Source of the DNA: Bactericera cockerelli
Taxonomy: Eukaryota > Arthropoda > Insecta > Hemiptera > Triozidae
DNA length: 64,000 bases
Assembly (NCBI GenBank): GCA_024516035.1
Contig: CM044959.1
Span: forward strand, 9,491,665 to 9,555,664
Direction: 5' to 3'
Numbering within the stretch: position 1 is the first letter of the stretch; the number at the start of each line of letters is the position of its first letter. Below are positions 44,489-54,100 of the stretch, in pieces. Under the pieces are notes generated by a model. It made no database searches. It was not told the DNA's origin and worked only from the letters and a program-made list of their open reading frames with translations. The position numbers and the translations under genes are program-made.

Positions 44489-44964
44489 ATAACTAGCTCT
44501 TTATCTTTTTCTGGTATCTAGTAAACAAAATAATTTACATAAAATATATGTCGAAAGTTGAAAACAAAATTCCAATATGATTACGGTATAAAAAGATGCC
44601 GAGGTACTCACTCGTATGTGTCTTTGTACGTCAATTATTATTATGAAGAAAGTTAAATTACATCTCCCCATCGTGATATGTGCCACATTATCCGAGATGA
44701 ATTGCCAAAGTCATTAAATAAATAAAAAAAGTCAACAAAATGTATACAAATGGTTAGGTTTTACCAACATTTTATAAATGTAAAAAAAAGTAAATACATA
44801 TTTAGAATTACTAACAAAAATATTATTTATATGAAGAATTATTTCATGTTGACAAGAATTTATAAGAAAAAAATATAAATAAATAAAAATTATCGCCTTA
44901 TTTTTACTGCCTAACTATAAGGAGTAATGTTGACCTTCATTTCAGAAATAAATAAAATAAATAA
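44489..44964. other. intergenic, no gene supported
   Basis: AT-rich. A family C tail piece (CGCCTTATTTTTACTGCC) lies near 44895. Confidence 0.4.
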
Positions 44965-45203
44965 TAATTAGGCCTTATTTTTACTGCCTAGCTAGGACTG
45001 GTGACTAATGAGTCCCATTATTCCAGCAGTAAGCCCAAGATGTAGGTATAATAACTCATGTGGTCAAAATCCCAATATGGGAGATAACTTGTTATGTAAT
45101 AGGTTGCATGATCGGAGGATTGCAACCTGGGCTCAGGTTGCACTCCTCCGACCTCACGATCTCCAAACCAAAGCGCGACGCCTCAACCACTCAGCTACTA
45201 GGA
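44965..45203 (-). mobile_element. tRNA-headed SINE, family C, head rearranged
   Basis: The inverse of the C tail and body (CCTTATTTTTACTGCCTAGC, CCCATTATTCCAGCAGTAAG) leads to a head CTAGTAGCTGAGTGGTTGAG. The stretch 45115-45160 is a hairpin, GGAGGATTGCAACCTG against CAGGTTGCACTCCTCC. Confidence 0.7.
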
Positions 45204-45306
45204 GTGATTATCGAAAAATTAGGAACACAGAAGAACATGATATTAACCGAAGAACGAAGAATTTTTTCAACTTCAATTTATGTACATTAGATAAATCTAA
45301 TCCAAA

Positions 45307-45511
45307 CCAGCCTCCGTGACGGAACCGTTGTGACTACTGTCCGTAGTCCAGAGATCCTGTCTAGAGATTCGATCCCCGGTCGGATCAGACTTTTCTCACA
45401 GAAAATTCTGTCCCCTCCGTCAACGTGAGGCTGTCATTTCCGGGTGGGTGAAGTTAATTTTAATGTGGGTAGTTGGTACGATTCCCAGCGAATGGATGGT
45501 AAAACAATCAC
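45307..45511 (+). mobile_element. tRNA-headed SINE, family H
   Basis: CCAGCCTCCGTGACGGAACC, AGTCCAGAGATCCTGTCTAG and TTCGATCCCCGGTCGG form the head. The body GGCTGTCATTTCCGGGTGGG and CGATTCCCAGCGAATGGATG resembles the family G body. Confidence 0.75.
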
Positions 45512-46447
45512 AGAGCATTTAAAATATCAGGTGTTAGGCGATAGTGACTTGAATTAAAAATTCCTAGATATTTAATCCTCGCACTTGAAATAATGATATT
45601 TTTTGGTTCCAGGTGCGGTTATCTCTTTGAGAAGGTGGGTTTTTAGTGGGTGGAAATCCCACACCCTAAGTCAGGATGAAGTGGTTGTCTTTAAAAGGTT
45701 TTTTCCTGCCTTCAACCAAAAAAAGAAAGATATCAATCCTGTTTCATAATTCGGCCCTGTGTCGTAGACCTTTCTTGAAATAAGGTTTCATTAAAAAAAA
45801 AAAAAAAAAAATGGTTAAGAAAATTCGATGTAAAAGCTTCATAATGCACAGGTCTTCGTCCGGGCCAGTTCGATACATCGACACTCGGCATGTCGCTGGC
45901 CGTTCTTGGAAACGGATCTTTGGTTAAACCCAGCATCAGAACCGGTAATTAGCCAGTCCTGTCTGATTCAGGATTTCTGGTTTGCCTGTGGCTGGTGATA
46001 GACGTGTGTTATGATAATAAATGCGACGACGTAAGGTCAATGCTGGGGTTTACCTCAAGCCAATGTGAATATTCATATCGTCGCTGCGGGGGCTTTTTTG
46101 ATCAAGCCAAGTGGAAAATAAATAAATCGACTGTTAGTTTATGTAAAATGCTCTTGTAGATAAAGGTGACGCACGTAAACTATATAAAATAAATGACAAT
46201 TTTTCATCGCAACATGGACTTTTCAATGCGACAAAATACATATAAACTATATTTACGGTAATGTAAGCACTGTAGTTTCTGGGAGGCGTTCTCCGCGAAA
46301 CGACCGTTTCGCCTGATTCCGTTATGCAAAAACTTTTTTTTTAAAAGAAAATTACATCGGGACCGCCAAATCATTACTTCGATGTAGTTTCTTCACCACA
46401 CATTGTGATATGTATTAATGCTACGTAAATTTTTAAAATGTAGGATG
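45512..46447. other. intergenic, no gene supported
   Basis: Poly-A at about 45794-45811. No coding signal. Confidence 0.4.
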
Positions 46448-46669
46448 TAGCCATCCTCCGTGGCATAACAGTTGTGACTACTGCCCCTAGTTCAGAGATA
46501 CACAGTTCGATCCCCGGTTGAGGCAGATTTTTTGAGGAAAATTTTGTACCCTCAAAACACGTGCGGCTGGTTTTCCGGTCCTACCCAGGCTGGGTGAGTT
46601 TAAATGGGTAGCTGGTACGATTCCCAGCGAATGGAGGGTAACACCCCCGTCCTGATCAGGACTTTAAAA
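46448..46669 (+). mobile_element. tRNA-headed SINE, family H
   Basis: TAGCCATCCTCCGTGGCATA, TTCGATCCCCGGTTGAGG, TCCTACCCAGGCTGGGTGAG and CGAATGGAGGGTAACACCCC. Confidence 0.8.
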
Positions 46670-47319
46670 TCTAACAGAATCGTTGGCGTTAGGAAGGGCA
46701 TCCAGCTGTATAAGGCTTTGTGCCCCGACCCCCAGGAAACTCACAAAATCGCAGTAAAAGTCATTGAGTAGGACAGTTTGGACTAAACCCAGAATCACCA
46801 GTCATCACGATGCTTCATATAAGTAGAGAGACACCAAGTTCTAACCTTGTTGGACGTTGCTTAACATTTTAGTAATCAACCCTCATTCTCGTGTCATAGA
46901 TACACTCACCTAAGAAAGAATTAGAGGTAAGTAAGAATTCGTCAGAAAGGCAATTCTAGAGAATGGCACAGGCAACTTGGTTCAAGTTAAGAGATTTCGC
47001 TCCTCAGGCGACTATATTTATTAGAACTTAATTATCCATACAAAATTGCCTGCTACAAATAAGGTAAATACCTACCTTTGTATTGGGTATTTAGTAGTAT
47101 TTACTATCATCGAACGGTTGGACTGCGGTGTGGTGGTATTGGTGGTTCAGTGACTCCAAAAACAAGCGCCCGATGAGGGGTTTTCTAACGATTTGAAAGC
47201 TGGGGGCTATGTGTCCTCCGAATGGTGGGTTAAACCTTCGTCGCGATATGACCATGTAGTGGAAAGCGACGTCACCCACATAAATAAACAAAACGTTCTT
47301 GGCAAATTTTAAAAGTCAT
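46670..47319. other. intergenic, decayed SINE bodies
   Basis: GTTGGACGTTGCTTAACA (near 46846) is a decayed inverted 5S-like head. GCGATATGACCATGTAGTGG near 47242 is the 3' end of a G-type body. Confidence 0.45.
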
Positions 47320-47392
47320 ATTTGTGTTCATCACTTCTGTGATATCACAATCACTCAAACTCACGCTGCTAAATTTTTACCGAACTTAGAAT
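47320..47392 (-). mobile_element. SINE family E 3' fragment
   Basis: TCATATTTGTGTTCATCACT and GATATCACAATCACTCAAAC, inverse of the E body. Confidence 0.65.
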
Positions 47393-47467
47393 GGTGCAGC
47401 TATAGAGATCCTGAAAATAATTGAAGAAAAATCAAAACAAGTCTCATTCACTTACATTTGAAATAAC

Positions 47468-47632
47468 TTTAAAAAGTTATCATATTTGTGCTAATCACTT
47501 TCGTAATGTCACAACTATTCAAACTCGCTTTACTAAATCTTTGCTAAACTCAGAACTCGAACCACCGACTTCCAGGTTACAAGTCCGCCGTCTTGTCGAT
47601 AAAGCTACCGAGGTCGGTTACTTGGCTTGTTC
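47468..47632 (-). mobile_element. tRNA-headed SINE, family E
   Basis: The inverse of 37403-37556: AACTCGAACCACCGACTTCC, GGTTACAAGTCCGCCGTCTT and ATAAAGCTACCGAGGTCGGT. Confidence 0.8.
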
Positions 47633-48451
47633 ATTTCTCACACCAATGTTCCGAACGGGCAATAAATTATATTTCCAACAGATAAATCAATTTGAATATT
47701 AATTTATTGCCTGCGTGAATCTGGAGGATGAGTGATAAACTCATCTCTGAGATTTGATTCGGTCAGTCACAGTCTCTTGAAGAAAGTTGTCTACAAGGGG
47801 ATTCCCGGACTGACCATTATACGGAACTTATGTCGCCTATTAGATCGAGATTGTCCAATAGCTCGAGAACATCATGTATGTCTTTGGAGTGGAATAAACC
47901 ATAGCGGTGGATATGGGTTTTTACAGCGGAAAGTTTTCAGACGAAATCCAGTGGTCCTTTCAGGTGCAGATGGACTTTTAGATTAGATCTTGGAACTTGA
48001 TGTGGGGTTTTTACCTTTCTACAGTGGAAAGTTTAGAGGCATCATCTTACGTATTTTTGATATGCTACGACCTCAATATGTGATAGCGGAAAGTTTCTCG
48101 GGCGGTATCCAGTGCTCCTTTAAGATAGAGACAGTCTTTTTGATTAGGTAGATCTTGGAAGTTGATGTGGGTTTTTACCATTTTACAATTGATAGTTTAC
48201 CGACATAAACCTAAGTATGGTATGCTAGGTCAGCAATGTCTTTTAGCGGAAAGTTTTTCGGACGAGATCCAGTGCAGGTTCTTTAACAAAATTAACATCG
48301 AGATTTAATTTTTGATTGAATTTTGGAACTGGATTTGGTTTTTTACAGTGGAAAGTTTACTGACATAAACTTAATTTTGGTATGCTACGTCCTGAATGTC
48401 TTTTAGCGAAAATAAACACATTTTTGTTGTTGTACTGTATGTACATTATAT
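47633..48451. other. intergenic with diffuse ~170-bp repeats
   Basis: GCGGAAAGTTT, GATCCAGTG-like and TAGATCTTGGAACTTGATGT-like phrases recur from about 47930 to 48420 (for example AGCGGAAAGTTTTCAG, AGCGGAAAGTTTCTCGG, AGCGGAAAGTTTTTCGG; TCTTGGAAGTTGATGTGGG). This suggests three or four diverged tandem units. No protein is supported. Confidence 0.5.
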
Positions 48452-48655
48452 CTGTCCCGGTAGCTCAGTGGTAAAGGCGGCACTGTGAATCCGGAGATTC
48501 CAGAGGTCGCGGGTTCGAAACCCACTCGGGACATGACAAGTTTTTCTCCCATCGGGGATTTTTACCACATAATAATACGTTTTGGCCTTACTGCTGGAAT
48601 AATTGGACTGAACAGTCTTAATCGGGCAGTATAAAAAAGGAAATAATATTATTAC
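48452..48655 (+). mobile_element. tRNA-headed SINE, family C
   Basis: TGTCCCGGTAGCTCAGTGGT, CGCGGGTTCGAAACCCACTC, GGGATTTTTACCACATAATA and ATCGGGCAGTATAAAAAAGG with an (ATT)n tail. Confidence 0.85.
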
Positions 48656-49136
48656 TATTTTTCCTCCAAGTATAAAGTATATTGAGTTATTTGTCATAAG
48701 CATAGATACATAATATGCAGGTATATTAAATCCCCTTTAATTAATATAAAATAAAATTATGATAAGTAACTATATTGATCTAATTAAAAAAACCCCCTGT
48801 ATGAATTATTTTATTAACGACATAAATTACTTATGAATAAAACAAAAGGTTTTTTTTCAATTATGCCAGTATAATAATATCCATGCGCATTTTTTGTAGA
48901 TAAATGTTCACTGTACAACGCATAATTTGCAAATTTTCACAGCATTCTCCCCTCATTACTCACGCGTAATTGCATTCATTTTTCTGTGGGTACTTACCCT
49001 TAAAACCTGTGAATCATAAAAGCACGTTCGCCAAAGTGTTATTATTATTATCATTATCTAAGCTGGTTGCAGGGTTTTCAGTGAAACACTTACAATTAAC
49101 ACTGCGACCTAATAAGATCTATTGTGTCAACTGGTC
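48656..49136. other. intergenic, no feature seen
   Basis: AT-rich; (ATT)n near 49041. Confidence 0.4.
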
Positions 49137-49383
49137 TATTTGGTTTTAACGTCCTGATTGAGATAGATAGTCAGGACGGGGGTTTTAGCCTCCATTCGCT
49201 GGGAATCGTACCAGCTACCCATATAAACCTCACCCAGCTTGGGTAGAGCCGGAAATACCATGAGCCTCACGTATTTGGAAGGAACAGAATTTCCTTCGAA
49301 AAGTCTGCCCCAACCGGGGATCGAACTCGGGATCTCTGAACTACGGGCAGTAGTCTCAACCGTCATGCCACGGAGGCTGGCTG
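49137..49383 (-). mobile_element. tRNA-headed SINE, family H
   Basis: The inverse of 46448-46669: GTCAGGACGGGGGTTTTAGC, AACCTCACCCAGCTTGGGT, CCAACCGGGGATCGAACTCG and GTCATGCCACGGAGGCTGGC. Confidence 0.85.
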
Positions 49384-49445
49384 AAGCTTCCAGACGGGAT
49401 TTTGTGTTCCTTTAAGATCAAAATGGACTTTTAGTTTCTGATATT

Positions 49446-49527
49446 CCTGGCCTTTGTCAATTATTAGTCTCCTCGTATAGACAGTGGTACCATCATCATT
49501 CACGATGACGCCACCCTATGTTGATGA
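49446..49527 (+). repeat. repeat family I fragment
   Basis: TGTCAATTATTAGTCTCCTC and TCACGATGACGCCACCCTAT. Confidence 0.65.
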
Positions 49528-49549
49528 TGATTCCTGGTGGCGTGGTTTG

Positions 49550-49722
49550 GAGTCGCGGTACCTGTACAGGTAATCTAGAGGTCGCGTGGTCGAAACCCAG
49601 CTAGGACATGACAAGTTAATAGTAAGTTATAATCCCAGCATTTGCGATTATGACCACATAATCATACGCATGGTGTTTACTGCTGGAATAATGGGACTCA
49701 TCAGTCGGGCACAATAAATAAT
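49550..49722 (+). mobile_element. SINE family C, diverged copy
   Basis: GGTAATCTAGAGGTCGCGTG, GGACATGACAAGTTAATAG, TGCTGGAATAATGGGACTCA and GTCGGGCACAATAAATAATA. Confidence 0.65.
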
Positions 49723-50082
49723 ATTTTGAAATGATCAGTTTTAAGTACATTATTTCAACACAACATATATACACATACAAAATATACCAAACACTGGATA
49801 TGGAAGGAGCCCACAACAATGGCTCTGGGCGTCTAAAGGGATCACTCTTACATTCCTTCCACCACCATGACATCACAAATGGTCACGGAAAATAAATAAA
49901 TAAGGCGATATTATTAGTTACAGTTACAGTTTGTTATTCCATGACACTCATCTGAGAAGCCAAATAAAAATGGCTTAGGATACAAAAATATTTGAAAAAT
50001 AAAACAAATAATTTATTTTATTATTATGATCAAAGCATTGTCATGGTGAGCGTTAATGGATTCTAAATCAGAACGGTGATCT

Positions 50083-50162
50083 ATCCATATCCTCACCACG
50101 TTAGACGTTGCTTAACTTCGGTGATCGGATGAGAACTATTGTATTCAACGTGCCCTACTGCC
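50083..50162 (-). mobile_element. 5S-rRNA-like head fragment
   Basis: On the minus strand GTTGAATACAATAGTTCTCA, TCCGATCACCGAAGTTAAGC, AACGTCTAACGTGG and GATATGGATAGATCACC follow 5S rRNA order more closely than the other heads. It carries the CACCGAAGTTAAGCAACG core expected of 5S. Confidence 0.7.
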
Positions 50163-50189
50163 ATATAAGCTGTTTAGAACCAAAGATGC

Positions 50190-50279
50190 TGATGTCAATA
50201 AAATTTGAACCCAGGACTTGAACCACCGCCCTCCAGGTTACAAATCCGCCGTCTTATAGATCAAGCTACAAAGAGATAA
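50190..50279 (-). mobile_element. SINE family E head fragment
   Basis: ACTTGAACCACCGCCCTCCA, GGTTACAAATCCGCCGTCTT and TAGATCAAGCTACAAAGA, inverted. Confidence 0.65.
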
Positions 50280-50286
50280 TACCACA

Positions 50287-50500
50287 AATAATAATAATAC
50301 TCTTAAGTGGAAGGTAACCACCAGGCGAGGTTAATGCTCAAAGCATTTTGTACCACCTAACCCTCAGAGTTTTATTATTATGTGGTCACAAACTCAAATT
50401 AATGAAGAAAAATTCATGCACTGGGTGGGATTCGAACCAACGGATCCCTACGCTACCTGGTTTACAAGATTAGCGCGTCAACCACTCGACGACCAATGCA
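50287..50500 (-). mobile_element. tRNA-headed SINE, family B
   Basis: On the minus strand: TGCATTGGTCGTCGAGTGGT, GTTGGTTCGAATCCCACCCA, GTGACCACATAATAATAAAA and TTAACCTCGCCTGGTGGTTA. It lies just upstream of the promoter below. Confidence 0.85.
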
Positions 50501-50537
50501 CAAACACTTGAAGCGGAATAATTAATATCATTGATAT

Positions 50538-50581
50538 TTTTGCACCAAATGGGAGGGCAGGGGGGGGGGGGGGGTGCAAAA
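50538..50581 (+). promoter_or_regulatory. 15-G run in a 9-bp inverted repeat upstream of the promoter
   Basis: TTTTGCACC (50538-50546) and GGTGCAAAA (50573-50581) flank GGGAGGGC and a 15-G tract (50560-50574). It lies about 100 bp upstream of the TATA box and could form a G-quadruplex or a hairpin. Any regulatory role is inference, and the length may be polymorphic. Confidence 0.45.
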
Positions 50582-50681
50582 GTGTCAAAATTTGATAGAC
50601 GTGGAAAGTGTGCCGAGTCCTGCCTGATCCAAGAGAAAAGCGCGGAGGAATTTCCTAGCAGACCGGAGGAGGGGGAGTGGG

Positions 50682-50689
50682 TATATAAA
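50682..50689 (+). promoter_or_regulatory. TATA box of the host gene
   Basis: TATATAAA in a GC-richer context (GGGGAGTGGG just before it). Transcription would start about 25-32 bp downstream, near 50710-50718, giving a 5'UTR of about 380 nt before the ATG at 51096. No initiator could be fixed. Confidence 0.65.
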
Positions 50690-51095
50690 CCAAGTCGCCA
50701 CATAGGAACCTCGCCTTGTGTTAAGCTTCGTTCCGCAACCCATCAGCCTACATTTTGTGATTGTTCATTTTTTTTCCCGAGAAGTCGACGTAAATATACT
50801 TGTAATTTTTTTTAAGAAGTTAATTTTTGCGATAAATCAAAGTTCGTTTCGTTTTTGTTCCGAAAGTGTTTATTCGAGATAATTTTCGCGCTTAAAAACT
50901 AGACAAGTTGTCGACGGTCTCTCAAATTTCCTAGTTTAAGTGATTTTGAGTGATAATTTTTTAAGTTTTTTTTTTTAAGTTCCTATCGACTTAAGATCTC
51001 CGAATTCGACTGAAAATCCGTTCAGCCTGGAGTTTGGAGCTTTCACTATTCTCAATTATTCATACAACACTTCGTTTGCACAACCACCTACCAAG

Positions 51096-51164
51096 ATGAT
51101 GGCTGTAGCTGCTGCACAGAAGAGCCGGGAGATGTTTGCCATCAAGAAATCCTACAGCATTGAG
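51096..51164 (+). CDS. coding exon 1
   Basis: ATGATG at 51096 in CCAAG-ATG context; I take the first ATG, though the second (51099) is equally possible. It reads 23 codons, ending SYSIE, then the donor GAG|GTGAGT. Confidence 0.8.
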
Positions 51165-54100
51165 GTGAGTCAGCCTTTGAGCTTTTTTAATAGATAGTAT
51201 CTTAGCAGCTAGCACTCAGGATTTGAGCTTTCTATCATAGAAACCACCTAACAAACAGAAATAATTAAACTTTCTATCATATTAGGAACTAGGAACTAAC
51301 AAACAGAAATAGAAATTAAACAGCATTTGGGTTAAAATACGTATCATAGAAACTACATACTAGACTGTATTATTTGACCTTCCTGTCAAAGTAAATAATT
51401 TCTATCATAGAAATATGACCTAACAAACAGTAGATACTCATTTAAACTTTAAAAAAAAACATAATTTGAGGTACCTATTGTGGAAACAACTCAACTAACT
51501 AACAAAAACTACACCTCGTAGTATTTGAAATAATTTCCATAAGAGGAAACTCCTATCAGATAGGAACTCTCTGGATAGCATTTTTTGAGTTTTTCATTAG
51601 AAAAACTGACAGGATCAGTTTTCAGCTAACAACTTTTCTATGACTTGACAGTACACAAATGCATTTCAAGTTCAACAACCAACACGAGAATCTTAGGGCG
51701 GAATTAATAGACGTTCTTGTAATACCTCTGTGGCGTTAAATCACCGTTTGAGTACTGTGTAAGATAGGGAAAACCGACGCTTAGCAATGACTTGAGTTTT
51801 AGAATTCGTCTATTGATTTCGCACTTAATTTTAGAAAAACTAACGACTTTTTAATTCAATGCATGTGGTTCTATAATAGCTCTTGGAAGTTAAAGTAATA
51901 GGTATGGCTTTAATTATAACACAATTTGATTCAACGATAGTTAAAAAAAATCCATCGTTCAATATTTTCCATCAAATGGAGGTTAAAAACCACGACTCGA
52001 ATAATCACGATATTAAAGAGATGTTAAACAAAAAAGATTTAATAAAAAAGAACATAATGCTAAAATAAACAAAGTAAAATCAGAATCACTTTGAATAAAA
52101 AAGTGAGCTAGATGTTTCAAACTATCTTCTCAGTCATCATCAGAAAATCACAGAGGTTCCCAAACAAAACTCACTATGAATTCAGTTTTCGTTTTCAATT
52201 ATTAATGATGCTTGATTAAACATTTTTTTAATCATTATTTTATTATTACTATTATTCAAAACTATAATATACCTATATTTTAAACTACATCATTAAAATA
52301 ATAAAATTCAAATTTTATAGATAAAAAACTTCACTCTTTGGCACAGTTCTTGGAACTGTGCTCTAAACAAATTAAATAGTACTTAGATTAAATAAATTAA
52401 AAGGGCGAATTCAAAAGACATTTTGTACTACCCTTGTGAAACCATAATGTAGTTTGTTATACTAGTCTATTGATTTTATTAAACTCTTAATTTCCGTTCA
52501 TAATTAACTTCTAATAGTAATTTGTATTGCCATTACCCTCCATTTTTGATACACCCCTCCATAACAGTAATATAATAATAATAATCTTCAGTGGAAGGTA
52601 ACCACCGGCGAAGTTAATGCTCAAAGTATTTTATACCACCTAACACTCAGAGTCTTATCTGTATTATTATGTGGAACTTATGAATTCGATTTTGTCTATT
52701 AATTTCCCCCTAAGACTTTTTAGTTATAATATCTAACCACTACCTTTATTGGTTTCGTTAGTCTATATTCAATGGCTCCTTCAAAAGTCACCTAGTTCTA
52801 GTTCTGTTGAGAATATTGTCGTGAATTCGATTCTCAATTTGAGTGACAAAATATTTTCCTCTTACTTTCTATTACCTTAAAGGTACAACCACTAGAGAGT
52901 TTAGTTTTTTTCTTTCATGTTTTAATTTAGCCTTAGCTTTGGGTCTGGCTGGGGGACTATAAACAGGAAGTAGACCAGCAGTCTGGTTGGTGGACAATAA
53001 ACAGGGAGTAGACCAGCATTGGCTTGGTTCTGGGGGCCCTTGTCAATTATTAGCTTTGTAAAGACAGTGGTAGAAGTGCTGCGTCATTCCTCCACTGTCT
53101 GGCTACCATCTTTCACGATGACGCCACCCTATGATTAGCTTTGGGTTAAATTCAAATGCGATTCGGTCGAATGTAACAAAACCAAATAAGTTCAAATCGA
53201 TCTAGTAAGTTTTATCTAGTAAGAAACGGGAAGTGCCTTCCATCAGGTTTTCCTATGAACCAGGATAGGTGCAAGGACTTCATCTTAGAGATAGGCCCTT
53301 GGAGAATTATAGATTCTTGACATAAAGACAGGTATTAGATAAATAATTATATTTGTCAGGTACACATAGATTCCTGCTTTCATATACAAGTTTACTTTGT
53401 AAGTAAATTTATATACATAATTTTTTTTTGCCAGCGTGGATAGTGCGTTGAATGCACCGGTTCTCGTAAGATCACCGAAGTCAAGCAACGTCCAGCGAGG
53501 TGAAGACTTCGTGATGTTGGCATTCCGGACAAACCCAGTCTGGGTGCGGTTAATGTGGGTAACAGGTTTGTGAGTTTCCTGCAAATGCAGGGTAACACTC
53601 TCGTCGTGATATGACCATGCAGTTAAAAGCGACGTTAAACCCAAATTAAAAAAAAATATATAATTATATATTTTTACTTGCAATTAGTTTAGACCCTGTT
53701 TTTACTGACCGACAAGTAGGTACTTGCTAAAATGCCCTTACTTCAGAAGCATTATTATTGGTTCCGTTATATTAGTCTAATTATATTCATCAACTTGTAA
53801 TAATATGTTATTAAATTTTATGTTAAAAAAAAAAAAAAAAAAAATCACGTGATCATCATCTTAAATCTCTGGGATATAGGTAATATACCTAGGCACTTCA
53901 TTAACTTTTATGGCCCAATTATATTTAAATTGTAAAAAAAATATCCATAAAATTTAAATGTATAGATAATCTTTTATTTGTTTATTTATTATATAGGTAC
54001 ATACTTTGAAGAAAATCAATCAAGGATGGTTAGAGAAAATGATTATAAGGAAACATGTTAGCAGGAAGACCTATCTAAAGAATATATAAATTAGGGCAAA

